Program-made: the position numbers and the translations under genes
From: Fulvivirga aurantia
GTDB taxonomy: Bacteria > Bacteroidota > Bacteroidia > Cytophagales > Cyclobacteriaceae
NCBI RefSeq assembly: GCF_009711475.1
Contig: NZ_SMMD01000817.1
Span: 1 to 9,432, forward strand
Direction of reading: 5' to 3'
Length of the DNA stretch: 9,432 bases
The notes under the pieces: model-generated
The model's database searches: none
Told to the model about the DNA's origin: nothing
The model's input: only the letters and a program-made list of their open reading frames with translations
Shown here: positions 8,248-9,432 of the stretch, one piece after another
Position numbering within the stretch: the stretch's first letter is position 1
Layout: each line of letters opens with the position of its first letter

Positions 8248-8964
8248 TTATTCTTCGTTTTTCTTTATTCCTAATTTTTCTTTCAGCTTCGCTAGCTCTT
8301 CGGCTTTTTCAGTTGTACCTGTTTCAGCCAGTGTCTTCTCAATTTCTTCATCTACACTTCTGCTTTCCTGAGCTATGTCTCCATAGGCTTCTGCCAAAGC
8401 CTCATCTTTATCTACCTTCTCCTTCATGCGCTCAAGCATAGAAATGGTATTGGTAGAATCGATTTGAGCCATTTGCTTATTAATAGTTTTGGTAGCATTG
8501 CTCACCTTAACTCTCGCTTTTAGCGTTTTCAGCTCATTTTCCCATTTACTAATGGTCGACTTCAGGCGCTTTACATTGCTATCCATCTTCTCGATAGACT
8601 CTTCATATTTTTGCTTTTCGCCCAAAGCTCTGGCAGCATGCTTCATGTTTTCTTCTTTTTGCACCAAAGCTTCTGTCGCAAGCCTATCTGCTTCTGCCTC
8701 ATCAAGATCTCCACTTTGCGCTCTTTTGAGCAATAGGATGGCCTTTTGCTCATAGTCACTCGACTTGCTTTTATAAGTGTCTACATCCTTTCGGGCTCTT
8801 ATGGCCATGGCCTTAAGCTCCGCCAAAGCCTGCAAGCTTTTATCAAGATCATTTTTCATATCTCTAATCCCTTGCTCCGTCAGCTTTATAGGGTCTTCGA
8901 GCTTATCTATAGCAGCATGTGCCTCAGATTGGCCGATTTTAAATAGTCTACTAAATATGTTCAT
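8248..8964 (-). CDS. pspA: PspA/IM30 family protein (bacterial ESCRT-III homologue)
   Basis: This 238-residue, almost wholly helical protein is slightly longer than E. coli PspA (222). It begins with the amphipathic membrane-binding helix (MNIFSRLFKIGQSEAHA), followed by the family signature EDPIKLTEQGIRDM at residues 23-36. A long helical hairpin of coiled coil spans about 37-150, and further helices carry TISMLERMKEKV in the second half. It ends in an acidic linker and a short Leu/Lys tail (ELAKLKEKLGIKK). PspA and Vipp1 proteins form ESCRT-III-like polymers on the inner membrane that seal or reshape it and limit proton leakage. No membrane segment or signal peptide is present, so it is cytoplasmic and peripheral. 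The start lies 12 bp after the YbjN-like gene, and YqiJ and flotillin genes follow closely. The neighbours PspF, PspB and PspC of enterobacteria are absent. Confidence 0.95.
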   Translation of the reverse strand: MNIFSRLFKIGQSEAHAAIDKLEDPIKLTEQGIRDMKNDLDKSLQALAELKAMAIRARKDVDTYKSKSSDYEQKAILLLKRAQSGDLDEAEADRLATEALVQKEENMKHAARALGEKQKYEESIEKMDSNVKRLKSTISKWENELKTLKARVKVSNATKTINKQMAQIDSTNTISMLERMKEKVDKDEALAEAYGDIAQESRSVDEEIEKTLAETGTTEKAEELAKLKEKLGIKKNEE

Positions 8965-8976
8965 GTCTCTTAAATT

Positions 8977-9372
8977 TTAATTTTTAGAAAATTCTATTAA
9001 CTCATTAGAGTACTCACTGAGCAAGAGGCTCAGGGAATTAAACGAGGCTTCAAGCTCGTTTAAATCAAGGTTTTCCAGCTCTAAAGTATTCCTGAATATG
9101 ACTTTTGTACCACTCTCATCGAGTACAAATGCTCCGTGTATGATATCACGGTTTTTTTGAAGCAATTTCATAAACACATCGCTGTGCTGATTTTTAACTT
9201 CAAATATGTATTGCTCTATAATTAATATCGGATCTGCACAACCTAATACAAGATTGTTAATTCCACTTTTTTCGTCTTCAACTACAAACAAGCCTTCTTC
9301 TTCACTTTCATGTCTGATATTGCAATCCAAGTCGAGTAGATAATTTCTTACTTTCTGAAAAGAGTTACTCAT
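8977..9372 (-). CDS. YbjN / Tir-chaperone-like small protein
   Basis: This 131-residue acidic protein shows an alpha-beta-beta-beta-alpha-beta-beta-alpha order. A first helix spans residues 3-15. Strands follow with GLFVVED and INNLVLG, then a helix containing VFMKLLQKNRD, strands GAFVLDE and KVIFRNT, and a last long helix from LDLNELEASF to the end. This order and the GAFVLDE strand fit the YbjN/type III secretion chaperone-like (CesT/Tir) fold, seen in small chaperones and adaptors. No type III secretion genes are nearby. As the first gene of the block, 12 bp before pspA, it may bind or hold one of the operon proteins, perhaps PspA, in the way YjfI accompanies the PspA homologue YjfJ in enterobacteria. 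That comparison is by gene order and I am not claiming homology to YjfI. The ATG at 9372 leaves 60 bp of upstream sequence in the window. Confidence 0.8.
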   Translation of the reverse strand: MSNSFQKVRNYLLDLDCNIRHESEEEGLFVVEDEKSGINNLVLGCADPILIIEQYIFEVKNQHSDVFMKLLQKNRDIIHGAFVLDESGTKVIFRNTLELENLDLNELEASFNSLSLLLSEYSNELIEFSKN

Positions 9373-9432
9373 AAGTGCTTTTAAGTTTTGGTTCTGCGAT
9401 TATTGAAAAAGGAGCACAAATTATTCAAAATA
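9373..9432 (-). promoter_or_regulatory. Upstream region of the five-gene block; weak promoter candidate
   Basis: These 60 bases precede the first gene of the minus-strand block and hold no other gene. On the minus strand, TAATTTG at 9423-9417 resembles the Bacteroidota -7 element TAnnTTTG but is one base short, and the -33 region falls outside the window. There is no strong Shine-Dalgarno before the ATG, as is normal in Bacteroidota. The site is only a candidate. Confidence 0.2.

Overview
The window looks like a piece of a Bacteroidota chromosome, most plausibly Cytophagales-like. This is inferred from the moderately AT-rich composition, the weak or absent Shine-Dalgarno sequences, and the gene families present. 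No RNA gene, insertion sequence, CRISPR array or phage gene is visible.

Layout: positions 1-354 (+) hold the 3' end of a gene that runs in from the left edge. It converges on a five-gene block that fills the rest of the window on the minus strand, with a shared hairpin terminator at 368-400 between them. In transcription order (right to left) the block is: a 131-aa YbjN/Tir-chaperone-like protein (9372-8977), a PspA/IM30 (bacterial ESCRT-III) protein (8964-8248), a YqiJ-type membrane protein with a C-terminal OB-fold (8241-7618), a YqiK-type flotillin (7606-5438), and a 1633-aa AAA+ ATPase with a DUF3686-type N-terminus, often labelled 'DNA repair ATPase' (5311-410). The first four genes are 6-12 bp apart. 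The ATPase follows after 126 bp that contain a strong GC-rich hairpin without a U tract.

Interpretation: the set reads as a membrane-maintenance or membrane-remodelling module. PspA would form the membrane-binding polymer. YqiJ and flotillin would form a membrane microdomain platform. The large coiled-coil AAA+ protein would be the energy-consuming remodeller, loosely analogous to the ESCRT-III/Vps4 pairing of eukaryotes and archaea. The YbjN-like protein would be a small chaperone or adaptor. The family assignments are well supported by sequence. The joint function is inferred from gene order. No PspF, PspB or PspC homologue is in the window, so control differs from the E. coli psp operon or lies elsewhere.
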